Part shown: positions 37,045 through 37,152 of the stretch, piece after piece
How the letters are laid out: each line of letters starts with the position of its first letter
Numbering within the stretch: position 1 is the stretch's first letter
From: Yersinia pekkanenii
GTDB lineage: Bacteria; Pseudomonadota; Gammaproteobacteria; Enterobacterales; Enterobacteriaceae
Direction of reading: 5' to 3'
Assembly: GCF_001152565.1 (NCBI RefSeq)
Contig: NZ_CQAZ01000038.1
Location: forward strand, 8,509-45,660
Length of the DNA: 37,152 nucleotides
Made by a program: the position numbers and the translations under genes
Notes under the pieces: generated by a model
Seen by the model: the letters and a program-made list of their open reading frames with translations, nothing else
What the model was told of the DNA's origin: nothing
Databases searched by the model: none

Positions 37045-37152
37045 ATGCGACGCATCATATTAATGATAAGTGTACTCTTATTAAGCTCTGTGCTTTCAGA
37101 TTGCTGCATCTTCCCGCCGCATGGTGGCGGTGGCGGTGGCGGTGGCGGTGGC
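37045..37152 (+). CDS. Partial: small secreted glycine-rich protein, runs off the window
   Basis: The first 36 codons are visible, from an ATG with GAGGA about 7 bases upstream. A short positive N-terminus and a hydrophobic stretch (MRRIILMISVLLLSSVLS) form a signal peptide. DCC and then IFPPHG lead into an unbroken glycine run encoded by five exact GGTGGC units up to the last base. The cysteines might be a lipid site, but Asp at -1 does not fit a lipobox. I do not recognise the family; the rest lies outside the window. Confidence 0.6.
   Translation, partial: MRRIILMISVLLLSSVLSDCCIFPPHGGGGGGGGGG
37123..37152 (+). repeat. GGTGGC hexanucleotide repeat, at least five units
   Basis: Five exact tandem copies reach the window edge inside a coding frame (Gly-Gly per unit). 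Changes in copy number would keep the frame and alter only the length of the glycine run. Confidence 0.85.

Noticed and set aside
1-37152. CRISPR arrays, tRNA or rRNA genes, insertion sequences, phage or toxin-antitoxin genes
   Set aside because: Reading through all gaps and frames, I found no regularly spaced repeats, no cloverleaf-type sequence, no transposase or integrase, and no small gene pairs of that kind.

Overview
The window is enterobacterial chromosome, almost certainly Yersinia and most like the Y. pseudotuberculosis/Y. pestis group. This rests on gene order and remembered protein similarity; no search was run. Many genes follow the E. coli 37-38 min order: ldtE, sufESDCBA, menI, ydiJ, ydiK, rprA, ppsA, ppsR, aroH, hemP/ydiE, selO/ydiU, nlpC, btuDEC. 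Lineage-specific blocks are spliced into that backbone: a heme-uptake locus (hemRST), lplA, and the whole arn lipid A modification operon. Two ERIC-type intergenic repeats are also present.

Layout. 170-1225 encodes an L,D-transpeptidase, with a full 127-bp ERIC element in its upstream region. 1621-7305 (minus strand) is the complete sufABCDSE iron-sulfur assembly operon behind a Fur-box-like site. A 538-bp gap follows; it holds a strong plus-strand terminator with no gene in front of it. 7844-11384 (minus) is ydiJ-menI, with ydiK diverging. 13014-13126 is the small RNA RprA. 13297-15681 (minus) is ppsA and 15976-16797 (plus) its regulator ppsR, with a Cra-type operator between them. aroH (17067-18113) follows a degraded ERIC element and a CRP-like site.

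18387-22717 is hemP-hemR-hemS-hemT. It starts at a near-perfect Fur box, but the outer-membrane receptor hemR is broken by one in-frame TGA (codon 462), and no ABC permease or ATPase genes follow. selO-lplA and nlpC (minus) come next.

25941-33352 (minus) is the complete arnBCADTEF operon, which adds L-Ara4N to lipid A. Every junction overlaps, and the promoter region carries overlapping PmrA-type and PhoP-type direct repeats. 33702-36116 (minus) is btuCED: the vitamin B12 permease, a glutathione peroxidase and the B12 ATPase. The window ends with a DUF2502 exported protein (minus) and the first 36 codons of a secreted glycine-rich protein (plus) that enters a GGTGGC repeat at the edge.

Themes. 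Iron and envelope stress connect many of the genes. Suf and the heme locus are under apparent Fur control. arn answers to PmrA/PhoP, and RprA is an Rcs-responsive RNA. I found no unmistakably new multi-gene system. The best leads are the nonsense-interrupted second heme locus, the orphan terminator beside suf, the divergent 5' half of RprA, the CRP-like site and wobble-paired hairpin flanking aroH, and the glycine-rich repeat gene at the edge.
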